Shown: positions 45,506 through 55,738, counted from the first letter of the stretch. The stretch: DNA of 64,000 nucleotides from Roseburia sp. CAG:10041_57 (GCA_001916965.1 MNTL01000001.1:1-64000); one strand, 5' to 3'. Notes: generated from the letters alone by a model not told the origin. Made by a program: numbers and translations.

Positions 45506-47244
45506 ACACATTAGTATTATTGCTGATCTGTATTGCCATATTAGTCTGCGGCTATATCTTCTATGGCAGATGGTTATGCAAGCAGTGGGGTGTTGGAGAG
45601 AATGATGAACCTACACCTGCACACACATTAGAGGATGGCGTGGATTACGTTCCTGCCAAGGCACCTGTCCTGATGGGACATCATTTCTCATCTATCGCTG
45701 GTGCAGGTCCTATTACCGGACCTATTGGCGCTGCTATATTTGGCTGGGTACCTGTTGTATTATGGGTATTAGTCGGAGGTATTTTCTTCGGCGGTGTACA
45801 TGACTTTGGCGCATTGTTCGCATCATTACGTCATAAGGGGCAGTCCATTGGCGAGATTATTTCTGCAAATATGGGAAGAAGAGCAAAGAGACTCTTTATC
45901 ACTTTCGCTTATCTTACCTTAATTCTTGTAGTTGCTGCGTTCGCATCCATCGTAGCAGGTACATTTGGAAACACAAATGCAGCAGGTGAAGCTGTAAGCG
46001 CAGCTGCTGTAGAGACAAATGCTTCTGTAGCAATGGTATCTTTATTATTTATTCTCATTGCAATTGTATTTGGTTTCCTTGTATATAGAAGAAATGTTCC
46101 TATGGGAACCGCAACAGTTATCGGTGTAATTGCCATCGTTGCATGTATGGCAATTGGTATGAGCTTCCATCCTATTTATCTTTCATACAAAGCATGGATG
46201 ATTATTGTAGGTATCTATATCGCTGTTGCATCTGTAACACCTGTATGGATTCTTCTTCAGCCACGTGACTACTTAAGTTCATTCCTGCTTTATGCTATGC
46301 TTGCAGTTGCACTTGTTGGTGTAGTTATTTCCCATGCAAATCTGGGCGGAGCAGATGGACTTCAGGCATTCGAAGGCTTTGCTATTGATAACGGTAATGG
46401 TGTACAGTATATGTTCCCTGTACTCTTTACAACTGTTGCCTGCGGTGCTATTTCCGGTTTCCATTCTCTTGTATCATCTGGTACAACATCCAAACAGCTT
46501 GATAAGGAGAAGGACGCTAAGCCTATTGCTTACGGTGGTATGCTTCTTGAATGTGTACTTGCAGTTGTTACAGTATGTGCAATCAACTTTGCATACAAGT
46601 ACAATGCAACAGCAGCAGATGGTGATAAGCTAGTAGGTGCTACAGGCATTTTTGCAGGTGGTATTGCCAATATGTATGCCGGACTTGGACCTAAGGCTGT
46701 TACAATTTTAAGAACATTATTAACACTTACATACTCTGCATTCTGCCTGACATCACTGGATACAGCAACACGTCTTGCACGTTTCATGTTCCAGGAATTT
46801 TGGCTTGAGCCTGGACAGACTGCTAAGGATATCAAAGAGGGATGGAAGAAAGTACTTGTAAATCCTTACTTTGCAACAATTCTTACAGTAGTACTTGGTA
46901 TTATTCTTGGTATGACAGGCTATACAAAGATCTGGGGTCTGTTTGGCGCAGCTAACCAGCTCCTTGCAGGTATCGGTCTCCTTGCTGTAGCGGCATGGCT
47001 TGCTAACTGCGGTAAGAACAATAAGATGTTCCTGATTCCTATGGCATTCATGATTGTTGTAACAATCTGTTCACTGTGTCTTACAATTAAGAACCAGATC
47101 GGTATCATTGTTAAGGGCGGTGCTGACTGGGGACCATGGGCACAGGCAATTATCGGCGCACTTCTTGTTGTACTTGCTATCTTCCTTGTAATTGAAGGAT
47201 GGGATACATTGTTCGGTAAGAAGAAAAAGGCTGAAGCAAAATAA
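45502..47244 (+). CDS. cstA: CstA-family carbon starvation transporter
   Basis: Polytopic membrane protein of 580 residues with about 16 helices. Family signature segments: DGVDYVPAKAPVLMGHHFSSIAGAG-type start (residues about 45-69), GPITGPIGAAIFGW, VHDFGALFASLRHKGQSIGEI and FHSLVSSGTTSKQLDKE. CstA and its relative BtsT transport peptides or pyruvate in enterobacteria; the substrate here is not known, with pyruvate a fair guess. AAAGGAGAAGGA precedes ATG 45502; an earlier frame start lies within the upstream gene. Shorter at the C-terminus than the E. coli protein (about 700 residues). Confidence 0.93.
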   Translation: MNTLVLLLICIAILVCGYIFYGRWLCKQWGVGENDEPTPAHTLEDGVDYVPAKAPVLMGHHFSSIAGAGPITGPIGAAIFGWVPVVLWVLVGGIFFGGVHDFGALFASLRHKGQSIGEIISANMGRRAKRLFITFAYLTLILVVAAFASIVAGTFGNTNAAGEAVSAAAVETNASVAMVSLLFILIAIVFGFLVYRRNVPMGTATVIGVIAIVACMAIGMSFHPIYLSYKAWMIIVGIYIAVASVTPVWILLQPRDYLSSFLLYAMLAVALVGVVISHANLGGADGLQAFEGFAIDNGNGVQYMFPVLFTTVACGAISGFHSLVSSGTTSKQLDKEKDAKPIAYGGMLLECVLAVVTVCAINFAYKYNATAADGDKLVGATGIFAGGIANMYAGLGPKAVTILRTLLTLTYSAFCLTSLDTATRLARFMFQEFWLEPGQTAKDIKEGWKKVLVNPYFATILTVVLGIILGMTGYTKIWGLFGAANQLLAGIGLLAVAAWLANCGKNNKMFLIPMAFMIVVTICSLCLTIKNQIGIIVKGGADWGPWAQAIIGALLVVLAIFLVIEGWDTLFGKKKKAEAK

Positions 47245-47266
47245 TATTTAAAATGTAGAACAGTTT

Positions 47267-47315
47267 AAAACAGCTCAAATTGTTAATCAATGATTGAAAT
47301 TTGAGCTGTTTTTTT
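47267..47315 (+). terminator. Intrinsic terminator after cstA
   Basis: AAAACAGCTCAAAT pairs perfectly with ATTTGAGCTGTTTT, with an 18-base loop and a T-run. Confidence 0.88.
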
Positions 47316-47418
47316 GTATAATAATTATATATTTATAGTTGTTATGTACTCCCTGACAGGATATGTGCATAAGTATTTCTTGGGCTATAATAAATTCAGA
47401 CAGAAGGGTGGAAATCAT

Positions 47419-48051
47419 ATGAATACAATAATTACAATCGGACGTCAATTTGGCTCAGGTGGACACGAAATAGGAGAGAAGCTGGCGCAACATTATGGAA
47501 TCAAATGCTATGATAAGGAACTTCTTTCCAGGGCTGCGAAAGAGAGTGGTTTTTGTGAGGAAATGTTGCAGAATCATGACGAAAGACCTACAAACTCTTT
47601 TCTGTATAATCTGGTAATGGATACATATACATTTGGCTATAATTCTTCTTCCTTTGTTGATATGCCAATCAGCCATAAGGTATTTATGGCACAGTTTGAT
47701 GCAATTAAGAAGATTGCAAATGAAGAACCATGCGTTATTGTTGGCCGTTGTGCAGATTATGCTTTGCAGGAGTATAAGAATTGTCTGCATCTGTTCATCC
47801 ATGCTGATGAACCTGCCAAGATCAAGCGTATTATGGAACGTTATGAGATTTCAGAAGATAAAGCAAAGGATATGATGATTAAGAAGGATAAGCAGCGTCA
47901 GAGCTATTACAATTATTACTCAACGAAGAAGTGGGGACGTGCGGACAGCTATGATCTTTCAATTAACAGCAGTATTCTCGGCGTAGAAGGAACTGTTAAA
48001 CTAATCATTCAGTATATTGAAGATTTTGAAGCTAACGGATCAAAAAGATAA
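47419..48051 (+). CDS. Cytidylate kinase-like family protein
   Basis: Predicted nucleotide or related kinase of 210 residues. The P-loop is atypical: TIGRQFGSGGHEIGEKLA, as in the cytidylate-kinase-like family common in Clostridia; CYDKELLSRAAKESG, CVIVGRCADYAL and a lid-like KKDKQRQSYYNYY segment follow. It is not the housekeeping Cmk, and the substrate is unknown. The long frame opens at 47314, but GAAGGGTGG before ATG 47419 and homology to the P-loop start favour the shorter form. It is a single gene bounded by terminators. Confidence 0.86.
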   Translation: MNTIITIGRQFGSGGHEIGEKLAQHYGIKCYDKELLSRAAKESGFCEEMLQNHDERPTNSFLYNLVMDTYTFGYNSSSFVDMPISHKVFMAQFDAIKKIANEEPCVIVGRCADYALQEYKNCLHLFIHADEPAKIKRIMERYEISEDKAKDMMIKKDKQRQSYYNYYSTKKWGRADSYDLSINSSILGVEGTVKLIIQYIEDFEANGSKR

Positions 48052-48064
48052 ATAAGATAAAATA

Positions 48065-48108
48065 AAAAAATCTAACTTTTGAAGTAAAATTCAGAAGTTA
48101 GATTTTTT
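48065..48108. terminator. Bidirectional intrinsic terminator
   Basis: A 19-bp stem (14 perfect outer pairs AAAAAATCTAACTT/AAGTTAGATTTTTT plus five inner pairs with one G-U) around GTAAAA sits between convergent genes and has T-runs on both strands. Confidence 0.92.
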
Positions 48109-48110
48109 AT

Positions 48111-48689
48111 TTATTCAACACTTATTGTTGTAGTCATTTCAGAAGTGCTTTGTTCTTCATCATTATTATCCAGAATCTTGTCAATAAATCTTGTATCGTT
48201 CAATTCCTGTTCCTGTACTTTAACATGGTCGTTCTCAGGAATTTCTCCGACAAGCACATATCCAATATATTCGATTCGCACCATGGCTCTTGTATAATAC
48301 TGGTATGCAACATCGGCATCCTGCTCATCAAAGGCTTCTCCTTCGTATGCAGAGTGAAAATAGGATACGGCATTTGTCATATTTTCACTGGCTTCATCAG
48401 CCAGCGTCTCAATACTCTGATATTGTTCTGGAACAGATAAGTCAGCCAGTTCTTTGAATTTTTCGTCCAGTCCATCAAGAATAGACAGAAGCTCCTGACT
48501 GGCGTTGGCATCATTGACATCCAGTTCATTAATCTGCTGATTGGCGTCCTGAATGGACGCAGTGAAACTGGATATGGAAGAGGAAAAGTCAGCCAGTTCT
48601 TTTTCTTCATTTGTGTGTCCGCACGCTGTAAGACACAAAACCGTTGTAAGTGTTCCGATAATATATTTGCATTTATTCTTTGAATTCAT
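48111..48689 (-). CDS. Hypothetical lipoprotein with coiled coil
   Basis: 192 residues on the minus strand. A lipoprotein signal (LTTVLCLTAC, lipobox LTAC with Cys23) precedes an alpha-helical, acidic domain (ELADFSSSISSFTASIQDA, then LLSILDGLDEKFKELADL), suggesting a long helical bundle. Similar small lipoproteins with unknown function occur widely in Clostridia. No partner is apparent; the divergent gene is an acetolactate synthase. AAGGAC precedes the ATG. Confidence 0.78.
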   Translation of the reverse strand: MNSKNKCKYIIGTLTTVLCLTACGHTNEEKELADFSSSISSFTASIQDANQQINELDVNDANASQELLSILDGLDEKFKELADLSVPEQYQSIETLADEASENMTNAVSYFHSAYEGEAFDEQDADVAYQYYTRAMVRIEYIGYVLVGEIPENDHVKVQEQELNDTRFIDKILDNNDEEQSTSEMTTTISVE

Positions 48690-48812
48690 ATTTATTATGT
48701 CCTTCCCGTAAGACGCTCAATATAAATTATTTTAACATATTATTGTTACATTCGCAACTTGCACAATTATGCATTTTGTTAAAAAAATACAATACAATCA
48801 TAAAAAATGTAG

Positions 48813-48841
48813 TTTACTTAAAACTGTCAAATATGTATAAT
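48813..48841 (+). promoter_or_regulatory. Promoter of the acetolactate synthase operon
   Basis: TTTACT at 48813-48818 and TATAAT at 48836-48841 with a 17-base spacer. GTTTAC (48812-48817) and GTAAAC (48847-48852) form an inverted repeat around the -10, a possible operator. The leader of about 50 bases is too short for a T-box. Confidence 0.6.
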
Positions 48842-48893
48842 TTAGTGTAAACAGTTCAATTATGATATACATAACAAATTTGAAAGGATAAGA

Positions 48894-50522
48894 GTGAACA
48901 TTATGATCGGCGCTGACGCAATGGTTAAATGCCTGGAGAATGAGGGCGTTACAACGGTATATGGATACCCTGGAGTAGCTATCTGCCCATTTTATAACAG
49001 CATTCTCGATTCAGACATACAATCAATACTTGTAAGAACAGAACAGAACGCTGCCCATGCAGCAAGCGGAGAGGCGCGAGTCACAGGTAAGGTGGGTGTA
49101 TGTGCAGTTACCAGCGGTCCTGGTGCTACGAACCTGATTACAGGAATTGCTACGGCTTTTGCTGACAGTATTCCAATGGTGTGCATTACCGGACAGGTCA
49201 AAAGTGAACTGATAGGCAGTGATGTTTTCCAGGAAGCAGATATCACGGGCGCTGTAGAGTCCTTTGTAAAATACAGCTATCTGATAAAAAGGGTGGAAGA
49301 TATCCCACGTGTATTTAAGGAGGCCTTTTACATAGCAAATTCAGGAAGAAAAGGTCCCGTCCTGATAGATGTTCCTATTGATATACAGAATGCTACAATC
49401 AGCAGATTCAAATATCCTGAAGAGATTTCCCTGCGTACCTATAAGCCTACGGTGAAAGGACATGCTGTTCAGATCAAGAAAGTAATTAAGGAGCTTGAAA
49501 AAGCCAAAAGACCTATCATATGTGCAGGCGGTGGCGTACATCTGAGTGACGCTGTCGAGGAATTGAGGGATTTTGCGCATAAATATAAGATACCTGTAGT
49601 GTCTACCATGATGGGGCTTGGAGTTATGAAGACACAGGATACTATGTATTTTGGCATGGTGGGTAATAATGGTAAGGCATATGCCAATAGAGCTATGAAT
49701 GAGTCAGATCTTCTCATTATGGTAGGTGCACGGGTTGCGGACAGGGCAATCAGTCAGCCAGATCTGATCACAGAGAATAAGATTCTTGTACATATTGATG
49801 TGGACCCGGCAGAAATCGGCAAGAATGTTGGCCCCACGATTCCTCTTGTCGGAGATGTAAAACATATTTTTAATGACTTTGCCAAACAGGAGTTTACCTG
49901 TACTCATGATGAATGGATCAATACACTTGATCAATATCGTGAGACTATGGGCGTAAAGAGAAATCCCAATCCTGCCTACGTAGATCCGGCAGCCTTTATT
50001 GGCATACTTTCAGAAGAAATGAAGGATGATGCCGTCTATGTGGCAGATGTAGGACAGAATCAGATATGGTCCTGTGCCTATCATATTGTAAAGGATGGAC
50101 GATTCCTGACTTCGGGCGGTATGGGAACCATGGGATATTCTATTCCGGCAGCAATGGGTGCTAAGCGCGGTAATCCTGATAAACAGGTTGTTGCTGTGTG
50201 TGGTGATGGTTCTTTCCAGATGTCCATGATGGAGCTTGCAACAATCATGCAGCATCACATTCCTGTAAAGATAATTGTCATGAAGAACAACTATCTTGGC
50301 ATGGTAAGAGAATATCAGCATTATACCTATAAAGATCATTATTCTGTTGTAGATATCAAAGATGGTTCTCCTGATCTTGAGAAGCTTTCAGCAGCATATA
50401 ATATTCCGTTTATCAGAGTGGAGAATATGTCAAATGCCAGAGAAAAGATACAGGCATTTCTGAAGGAAGATTCCACGATGCTTATGGAATGTCTGGTAGA
50501 TCCTATGGATCTGGTTAAGTAG
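48894..50522 (+). CDS. ilvB: Acetolactate synthase, large (catalytic) subunit
   Basis: Thiamine diphosphate enzyme condensing pyruvate to acetolactate, or pyruvate with 2-ketobutyrate, first step of valine, leucine and isoleucine synthesis. 542 residues with VYGYPGVAICPFYNSIL, the catalytic Glu in RTEQNAAHAASGEARV, TGPGATNLIT-type SGPGATNLITGIATA, and the ThDP/Mg motif GDGSFQMSMMEL to KNNYLGMVREYQ. In that segment the conserved Trp (MVRQWQ) is Tyr. The start is GTG, with AAAGGA at 48883-48888 five bases upstream. It is cotranscribed with a small subunit gene 12 bases downstream. Confidence 0.9.
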   Translation: MNIMIGADAMVKCLENEGVTTVYGYPGVAICPFYNSILDSDIQSILVRTEQNAAHAASGEARVTGKVGVCAVTSGPGATNLITGIATAFADSIPMVCITGQVKSELIGSDVFQEADITGAVESFVKYSYLIKRVEDIPRVFKEAFYIANSGRKGPVLIDVPIDIQNATISRFKYPEEISLRTYKPTVKGHAVQIKKVIKELEKAKRPIICAGGGVHLSDAVEELRDFAHKYKIPVVSTMMGLGVMKTQDTMYFGMVGNNGKAYANRAMNESDLLIMVGARVADRAISQPDLITENKILVHIDVDPAEIGKNVGPTIPLVGDVKHIFNDFAKQEFTCTHDEWINTLDQYRETMGVKRNPNPAYVDPAAFIGILSEEMKDDAVYVADVGQNQIWSCAYHIVKDGRFLTSGGMGTMGYSIPAAMGAKRGNPDKQVVAVCGDGSFQMSMMELATIMQHHIPVKIIVMKNNYLGMVREYQHYTYKDHYSVVDIKDGSPDLEKLSAAYNIPFIRVENMSNAREKIQAFLKEDSTMLMECLVDPMDLVK

Positions 50523-50534
50523 GAGGAACATAAT

Positions 50535-51017
50535 ATGAAGAGAATATATTCAGTACTGGTAGAGAACAGAGCCGGTGTACTCTGTAAGGTATCCGGGCTT
50601 TTCTCCAGACGCTGCTTTAATATTGACAGCCTTGCAGTAGGTGAGACAGAAGATCCGGAAGTATCCTGTATGACGATTGTCAGCAGCGGCAATGAAAGAA
50701 CCATTGAACAGATAGAGAAGCAGTTAAATAAGAAGCTGGATGTCATTAAAGTAAAGACCTTTGAAGAAAAAGACAGTATCAGCAGAGAATTGATGCTGAT
50801 TAAAGTCAAATATAATAAGACAACCAGACGTGAGATCATGGAAATCTGTGATATTATGAAAGCAGATATTGTAGACATGTCCCAGAATCTGATGATTATT
50901 CAGATCTGTGATATGCCTGAGAGAATCAAAGTCATGCTGGATATGCTGAAATCCATCAGTATTGTTGAAGTGGCAAGAACAGGTACACTTGCACTTCCAA
51001 AATGTAACGAATCTTAG
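50535..51017 (+). CDS. ilvN: Acetolactate synthase regulatory subunit, first copy
   Basis: 160 residues. The N-terminal ACT domain (KRIYSVLVENRAGVLCKVSGLF, with SRRCFNIDSLAVGETEDPEVS) binds valine in characterised enzymes; the C-terminal part (RELMLIKVKYNKTTRREIMEI onwards) activates the catalytic subunit. Both parts are complete. The gene is directly after the large subunit with AGGAGG upstream, so it is the likely main partner. It is clearly different from the second copy downstream (about a third of residues identical by eye). Confidence 0.9.
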   Translation: MKRIYSVLVENRAGVLCKVSGLFSRRCFNIDSLAVGETEDPEVSCMTIVSSGNERTIEQIEKQLNKKLDVIKVKTFEEKDSISRELMLIKVKYNKTTRREIMEICDIMKADIVDMSQNLMIIQICDMPERIKVMLDMLKSISIVEVARTGTLALPKCNES

Positions 51018-51038
51018 CGAATTCTGGAATATGTTGGC

Positions 51039-51067
51039 TTGACAATTAACATAAGAGTTGCTACAAT
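51039..51067 (+). promoter_or_regulatory. Strong sigma-A-type promoter for the second ilvN and ilvC
   Basis: TTGACA at 51039-51044 and TACAAT at 51062-51067 with a 17-base spacer. A small dyad GCGTAT/ATACGC at 51079-51093 lies between it and the AAAGGAG site. Confidence 0.8.
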
Positions 51068-51113
51068 AAAAACCGTATGTAGCGTATAATATACGCAAAA
51101 GGAGTGTATTTTT

Positions 51114-51614
51114 ATGCAGACAAGAGTCTTCCAGCTTTTGGTTGATAACAATTCAGGTGTATTAAGCCGTATCACAGGTCTTTTTTCAAGGCGCGGATAT
51201 AACATAGAGAGTATTACTGCCGGTGTGACCGCTGATTCGAGATTTACAAGAATAACTATTGTTACTTCCGGTGACGAGGAGATTCTTGACCAGATTGAGA
51301 AGCAGGTTGCCAAACTGGTAGATGTAAGAGATATTCATGAATTAAAACCTGATAAGAGTGTATACAGAGAACTGTGCCTGATCAAGGTCAGATCAACTCC
51401 GGATAAGAGACAGGCAGTTATTGCATGTGCTGATATTTTCAGAGCGAAGATCATTGATGTGAATATGGACAGTCTTGTAGTAGAGCTTACAGGTAATCAG
51501 TCAAAGATTGATGCATTTATTGCATTATTACAGGATTACGAGATTCTCGAACTTGCAAGAACCGGCATTACGGGACTTGGAAGAGGTACAGAGGATGTAG
51601 TCTATCTTGAGTAG
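51114..51614 (+). CDS. ilvH: Acetolactate synthase regulatory subunit, second copy
   Basis: 166 residues: a complete ACT domain (VFQLLVDNNSGVLSRITGLF, then SRRGYNIESITAG), closer to E. coli IlvH/IlvN than the first copy, followed by the C-terminal domain with ARTGITGLGRGTEDV. It has its own promoter and is followed by ilvC, giving a second transcription unit. Presence of two non-identical small subunits may allow different feedback states of one catalytic subunit, or one may regulate another catalytic subunit encoded elsewhere. The symbol is chosen only to separate it from the first copy. Confidence 0.87.
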   Translation: MQTRVFQLLVDNNSGVLSRITGLFSRRGYNIESITAGVTADSRFTRITIVTSGDEEILDQIEKQVAKLVDVRDIHELKPDKSVYRELCLIKVRSTPDKRQAVIACADIFRAKIIDVNMDSLVVELTGNQSKIDAFIALLQDYEILELARTGITGLGRGTEDVVYLE

Positions 51615-51648
51615 CGTACAATATTTTATATATAACTTTATTTTCTAG

Positions 51649-52686
<1,038 letters not shown>

Positions 52687-52697
52687 TTCTTACATAG

Positions 52698-52730
52698 AAA
52701 AGGCTATGGATTTGATTCCATAGCCTTTTT
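52698..52730. terminator. Bidirectional intrinsic terminator between ilvC and lysR
   Basis: AAAAGGCTATGGA pairs perfectly with TCCATAGCCTTTT around six bases, with T on the plus strand and the A-run giving T on the minus strand. Confidence 0.9.
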
Positions 52731-52742
52731 GCGTGAAAGCAT

Positions 52743-53657
52743 TTAAACATAATCTTTATAGAATTCTAAAAAACTTTCCAATGCAGGATTCCTGAATTGC
52801 TTCTTGGGATACACAAGTCCGATATTTCGTTTTGGAATAGAAAAAGGCATTGGAATTTCTACCAAAGTTCCGTCTTTTAACTCCTGTTCTACAAAGTTCT
52901 TGATGACGCAGGCGATGCCAATTCCAATTGTAGCAAATTCAATTAACAGATCCATGGTAGATACTTCAATCAGATTCTCTGCCTGTATTTCGTTGGCAGT
53001 AATATACTGATCCACATATCTTCTGGACAGATTTTCCTTATCCATTAACATTAATGTAGTAACTTTAAACAATTCTCTGGTATCGCTTATGGAGTGATAA
53101 TCTATACCTGTCCGGATCATGAGATTATCCAGATAACTCTGTGTGGTAACGAAAATATCTTCAATGGAATGAATCCGTGAGAAGATAAAAGGAGAAGAGG
53201 CATCCGGCTCTCCGACAAGTCCAATATCAATAGTGCCATCTTCTAATGCCTGTAGCGTCTGATAAGTCGGTTGACAGGCGATGGAGATTCTCACATGAGG
53301 CTTTCTGCGGACGAACTCTTTGAGGTAAGGCAGTAACACATATTTACATAGAGTTGTACTGACTCCGATTGTCAGATGTTCTACTTCCATTTTGTTTTCA
53401 AAACGCAGTTGTTCTTCGCCAAGCTCAATGGAATGAAAGGCTTCTTTCAAACGTTCATAAAGAATTTCCCCTTCTCTTGTAAGAGTGACTCCGCGAGAAC
53501 TGCGAATCAGAAGTTTGGTATTCAGATTTGCTTCCAGCTTGGTAATGGATTTGCTGACAGCGGGCTGCGAGATATATAATTCCTTGGAAGCAGCGGAGAT
53601 ATTTCCGGTTTTGGCTGCAATATAGAATACGTAATATGACGATAAGTTCTGTGTCAT
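52743..53657 (-). CDS. LysR-family transcription regulator, divergent to leuCD
   Basis: 304 residues. An N-terminal winged helix (SYYVFYIAAKTGNISAASKE, LYISQPAVSKSITKLEANL) is followed by the periplasmic-binding-protein-like effector domain (LTIGVSTTLCKYVLLPYL onwards). Divergent placement from leuC by 183 bases and dyads in the gap suggest that it regulates leuCD and itself. The effector may be a branched-chain intermediate, by analogy with IlvY/LeuO-type regulators, which is inference. GGAGG precedes the ATG on the minus strand. Confidence 0.9.
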   Translation of the reverse strand: MTQNLSSYYVFYIAAKTGNISAASKELYISQPAVSKSITKLEANLNTKLLIRSSRGVTLTREGEILYERLKEAFHSIELGEEQLRFENKMEVEHLTIGVSTTLCKYVLLPYLKEFVRRKPHVRISIACQPTYQTLQALEDGTIDIGLVGEPDASSPFIFSRIHSIEDIFVTTQSYLDNLMIRTGIDYHSISDTRELFKVTTLMLMDKENLSRRYVDQYITANEIQAENLIEVSTMDLLIEFATIGIGIACVIKNFVEQELKDGTLVEIPMPFSIPKRNIGLVYPKKQFRNPALESFLEFYKDYV

Positions 53658-53698
53658 GATTTATCCTCCGGTATTTAAACTAGTAGTTACATTTTACC

Positions 53699-53713
53699 AT
53701 AACTGTTTGTTAT
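53699..53713. promoter_or_regulatory. Putative LysR binding dyad 1
   Basis: ATAAC-TGTTT-GTTAT: inverted ATAAC/GTTAT with a 5-base centre, matching the T-N11-A form of LysR-type sites. It lies closer to the regulator gene, so it may be its autoregulatory and activation site. Confidence 0.5.
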
Positions 53714-53755
53714 AGTAAATATAAAATATATGTATTATTATTATAGCAATTTTCG

Positions 53756-53768
53756 TGTTATGATAACA
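53756..53768. promoter_or_regulatory. Putative LysR binding dyad 2 at the leuC promoter
   Basis: TGTTAT-G-ATAACA, a perfect dyad with the same half-site as dyad 1, 56 bases away from centre to centre. A TATACT box at 53788-53793 lies downstream without a good -35, as in activator-dependent promoters. Confidence 0.5.
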
Positions 53769-53840
53769 ATAATTCATGAAAATATATTATACTGCATACA
53801 TACGTAAACTTAATATGATTTTAACAGGAGGAATGAGACA

Positions 53841-55106
53841 ATGGGAATGACCATGACACAAAAAATTCTCGCTGCGCATGCCGGTCTTGATTCAGTTACT
53901 GCCGGACAGCTGATCGAAGCAGACCTGGATCTTGTTCTTGGTAATGATATCACCAGTCCAGTTGCCATTAAGGAAATGGATAAGATGAAGGTCAATGGTG
54001 TATTTGACAAGGATAAGATTGCTCTTGTACCGGATCACTTCGTGCCGAACAAGGACATTAAATCTGCAGAACACTGCAAATGTGTTCGTGAATTTGCTAT
54101 AAGAAATCAGATAACCAACTACTTTGAAGTTGGAGAAATGGGTATAGAGCATGCCCTGCTGCCTGAGAAAGGTCTGACTGTAGCGGGTGATGTGATTATC
54201 GGCGCAGATTCCCATACCTGTACTTATGGAGCTCTTGGTGCTTTTTCAACAGGTGTTGGCAGTACTGATATGGCAGCTGGTATGGCAACTGGTAAAGCCT
54301 GGTTCAAAGTGCCCAGCGCAATCAAATTCAACCTTACAGGTAAATTACCTAAATGGGTCAGTGGCAAGGATGTTATCCTTCACATTATCGGCATGATCGG
54401 AGTAGATGGTGCACTTTACAAATCCATGGAATTTGTAGGAGATGGTGTAGCCAATCTTTCTATGGACGATAGATTTACAATTGCGAACATGGCAATAGAA
54501 GCCGGTGGCAAGAACGGTATCTTCCCTGTAGATGATAAGGCAATTGCTTATATGAAAGAGCATTCCAAAAGACAGTATACAATCTACGAAGCAGATGAAG
54601 ACGCTGTATATGACGAGGAATATACCATTGATTTAAGTACACTTCGTCCTACCATTGCATTTCCACATTTACCGGAAAATACCAAAACAATTGATGAGAT
54701 CAAAGAAGATATTAAGATTGATCAGGTTGTTATCGGTTCCTGTACAAACGGTAGAATTGATGACTTGAGAATTGCTGCTAAGGTACTTGAGAACAGACAT
54801 GTGGCAAAAGGCATGAGATGTATTGTTATCCCGGCAACTCAGGCTATTTACATGCAGGCAATGGAAGAAGGACTGTTAAAGACCTTTATTCAGGCGGGAG
54901 CCGTTGTCAGCACACCTACCTGTGGACCATGTCTTGGTGGATATATGGGTATTCTGGCTGAGGGAGAACGCTGCGTATCCACAACCAACCGTAACTTTGT
55001 GGGCAGAATGGGACATGTGAATTCTGAGATTTATCTGGCAAGCCCTGCAGTAGCAGCAGCCAGTGCAATTACAGGTACAATTTCATGTCCAGAGCAATTA
55101 TCATAA
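53841..55106 (+). CDS. leuC: 3-isopropylmalate dehydratase, large subunit
   Basis: Aconitase-family FeS enzyme isomerising 2- to 3-isopropylmalate in leucine synthesis. 421 residues, the short HacA/LeuC type found in Clostridia and archaea. Cluster cysteines are in [20 protein letters not shown] and [10 protein letters not shown] plus [19 protein letters not shown] precedes the ATG. leuD follows after 13 bases; leuA and leuB are not in the window. Confidence 0.95.
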   Translation: MGMTMTQKILAAHAGLDSVTAGQLIEADLDLVLGNDITSPVAIKEMDKMKVNGVFDKDKIALVPDHFVPNKDIKSAEHCKCVREFAIRNQITNYFEVGEMGIEHALLPEKGLTVAGDVIIGADSHTCTYGALGAFSTGVGSTDMAAGMATGKAWFKVPSAIKFNLTGKLPKWVSGKDVILHIIGMIGVDGALYKSMEFVGDGVANLSMDDRFTIANMAIEAGGKNGIFPVDDKAIAYMKEHSKRQYTIYEADEDAVYDEEYTIDLSTLRPTIAFPHLPENTKTIDEIKEDIKIDQVVIGSCTNGRIDDLRIAAKVLENRHVAKGMRCIVIPATQAIYMQAMEEGLLKTFIQAGAVVSTPTCGPCLGGYMGILAEGERCVSTTNRNFVGRMGHVNSEIYLASPAVAAASAITGTISCPEQLS

Positions 55107-55119
55107 GGAGGAATATTAC

Positions 55120-55605
55120 ATGAAGGCAACAGGCAGAGTCTTTAAATATGGTGATAATGTTGACACAGACGTCATAATTCCTGCTAGATATTTGAATTCT
55201 TCTGATCCGGCAGAGCTGGCAACACACTGTATGGAAGATATTGATAAAGATTTCGTCAATCAGGTCCAGAAGGGCGACATTATCGTGGCAAATAAGAACT
55301 TTGGATGTGGTTCATCCAGAGAGCATGCACCTATCGCAATCAAAGCAGCTGGTGTAAGCTGTGTTATTGCTGAGACATTTGCACGTATTTTCTATAGAAA
55401 CTCCATCAATATCGGACTTCCTATTGTAGAATGTCCGGAAGCTGCCAAGGCAATCAATGCAGGGGATAAAGTTGAAGTAGATTTTGATTCTGGTGTTATT
55501 ACAGATAAAACTACTGGTGAAAGCTTCAAAGGACAGCCTTTCCCTGAATTTATGCAGCGCATAATCAAGGCAGAGGGTCTTGTCAACTATATCAATAATA
55601 AATAG
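55120..55605 (+). CDS. leuD: 3-isopropylmalate dehydratase, small subunit
   Basis: 161 residues forming the swivelling domain that completes the active site of Leu[21 protein letters not shown] near the start, [20 protein letters not shown] and [13 protein letters not shown] are diagnostic. The frame opens inside leuC, but AAGGAGG places the start at ATG 55120. A terminator follows the gene. Confidence 0.96.
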   Translation: MKATGRVFKYGDNVDTDVIIPARYLNSSDPAELATHCMEDIDKDFVNQVQKGDIIVANKNFGCGSSREHAPIAIKAAGVSCVIAETFARIFYRNSINIGLPIVECPEAAKAINAGDKVEVDFDSGVITDKTTGESFKGQPFPEFMQRIIKAEGLVNYINNK

Positions 55606-55636
55606 TTACAATAGTTTTTAATAAGATACGAGAAAT

Positions 55637-55680
55637 AAAAAGGAAGAGAATGAAACATATGTTTTACCTCTTCCTTTTTT
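55637..55680 (+). terminator. Intrinsic terminator after leuD
   Basis: AAAAAGGAAGAG pairs perfectly with CTCTTCCTTTTT around a 19-base loop containing AAACATATGTTT, and ends in a T-run. Confidence 0.88.
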
Positions 55681-55738
55681 GATGTATTTATGCTATTATG
55701 TCAATAGTGCAAACATTTGTTTTAATGAGGTGTGCTAA

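Noticed and set aside
48690..48893. T-box or amino-acid riboswitch before the acetolactate synthase operon
   Set aside because: The identified promoter leaves a leader of only about 50 bases, too short for a T-box, and no T-box core sequence was seen there or before leuC.
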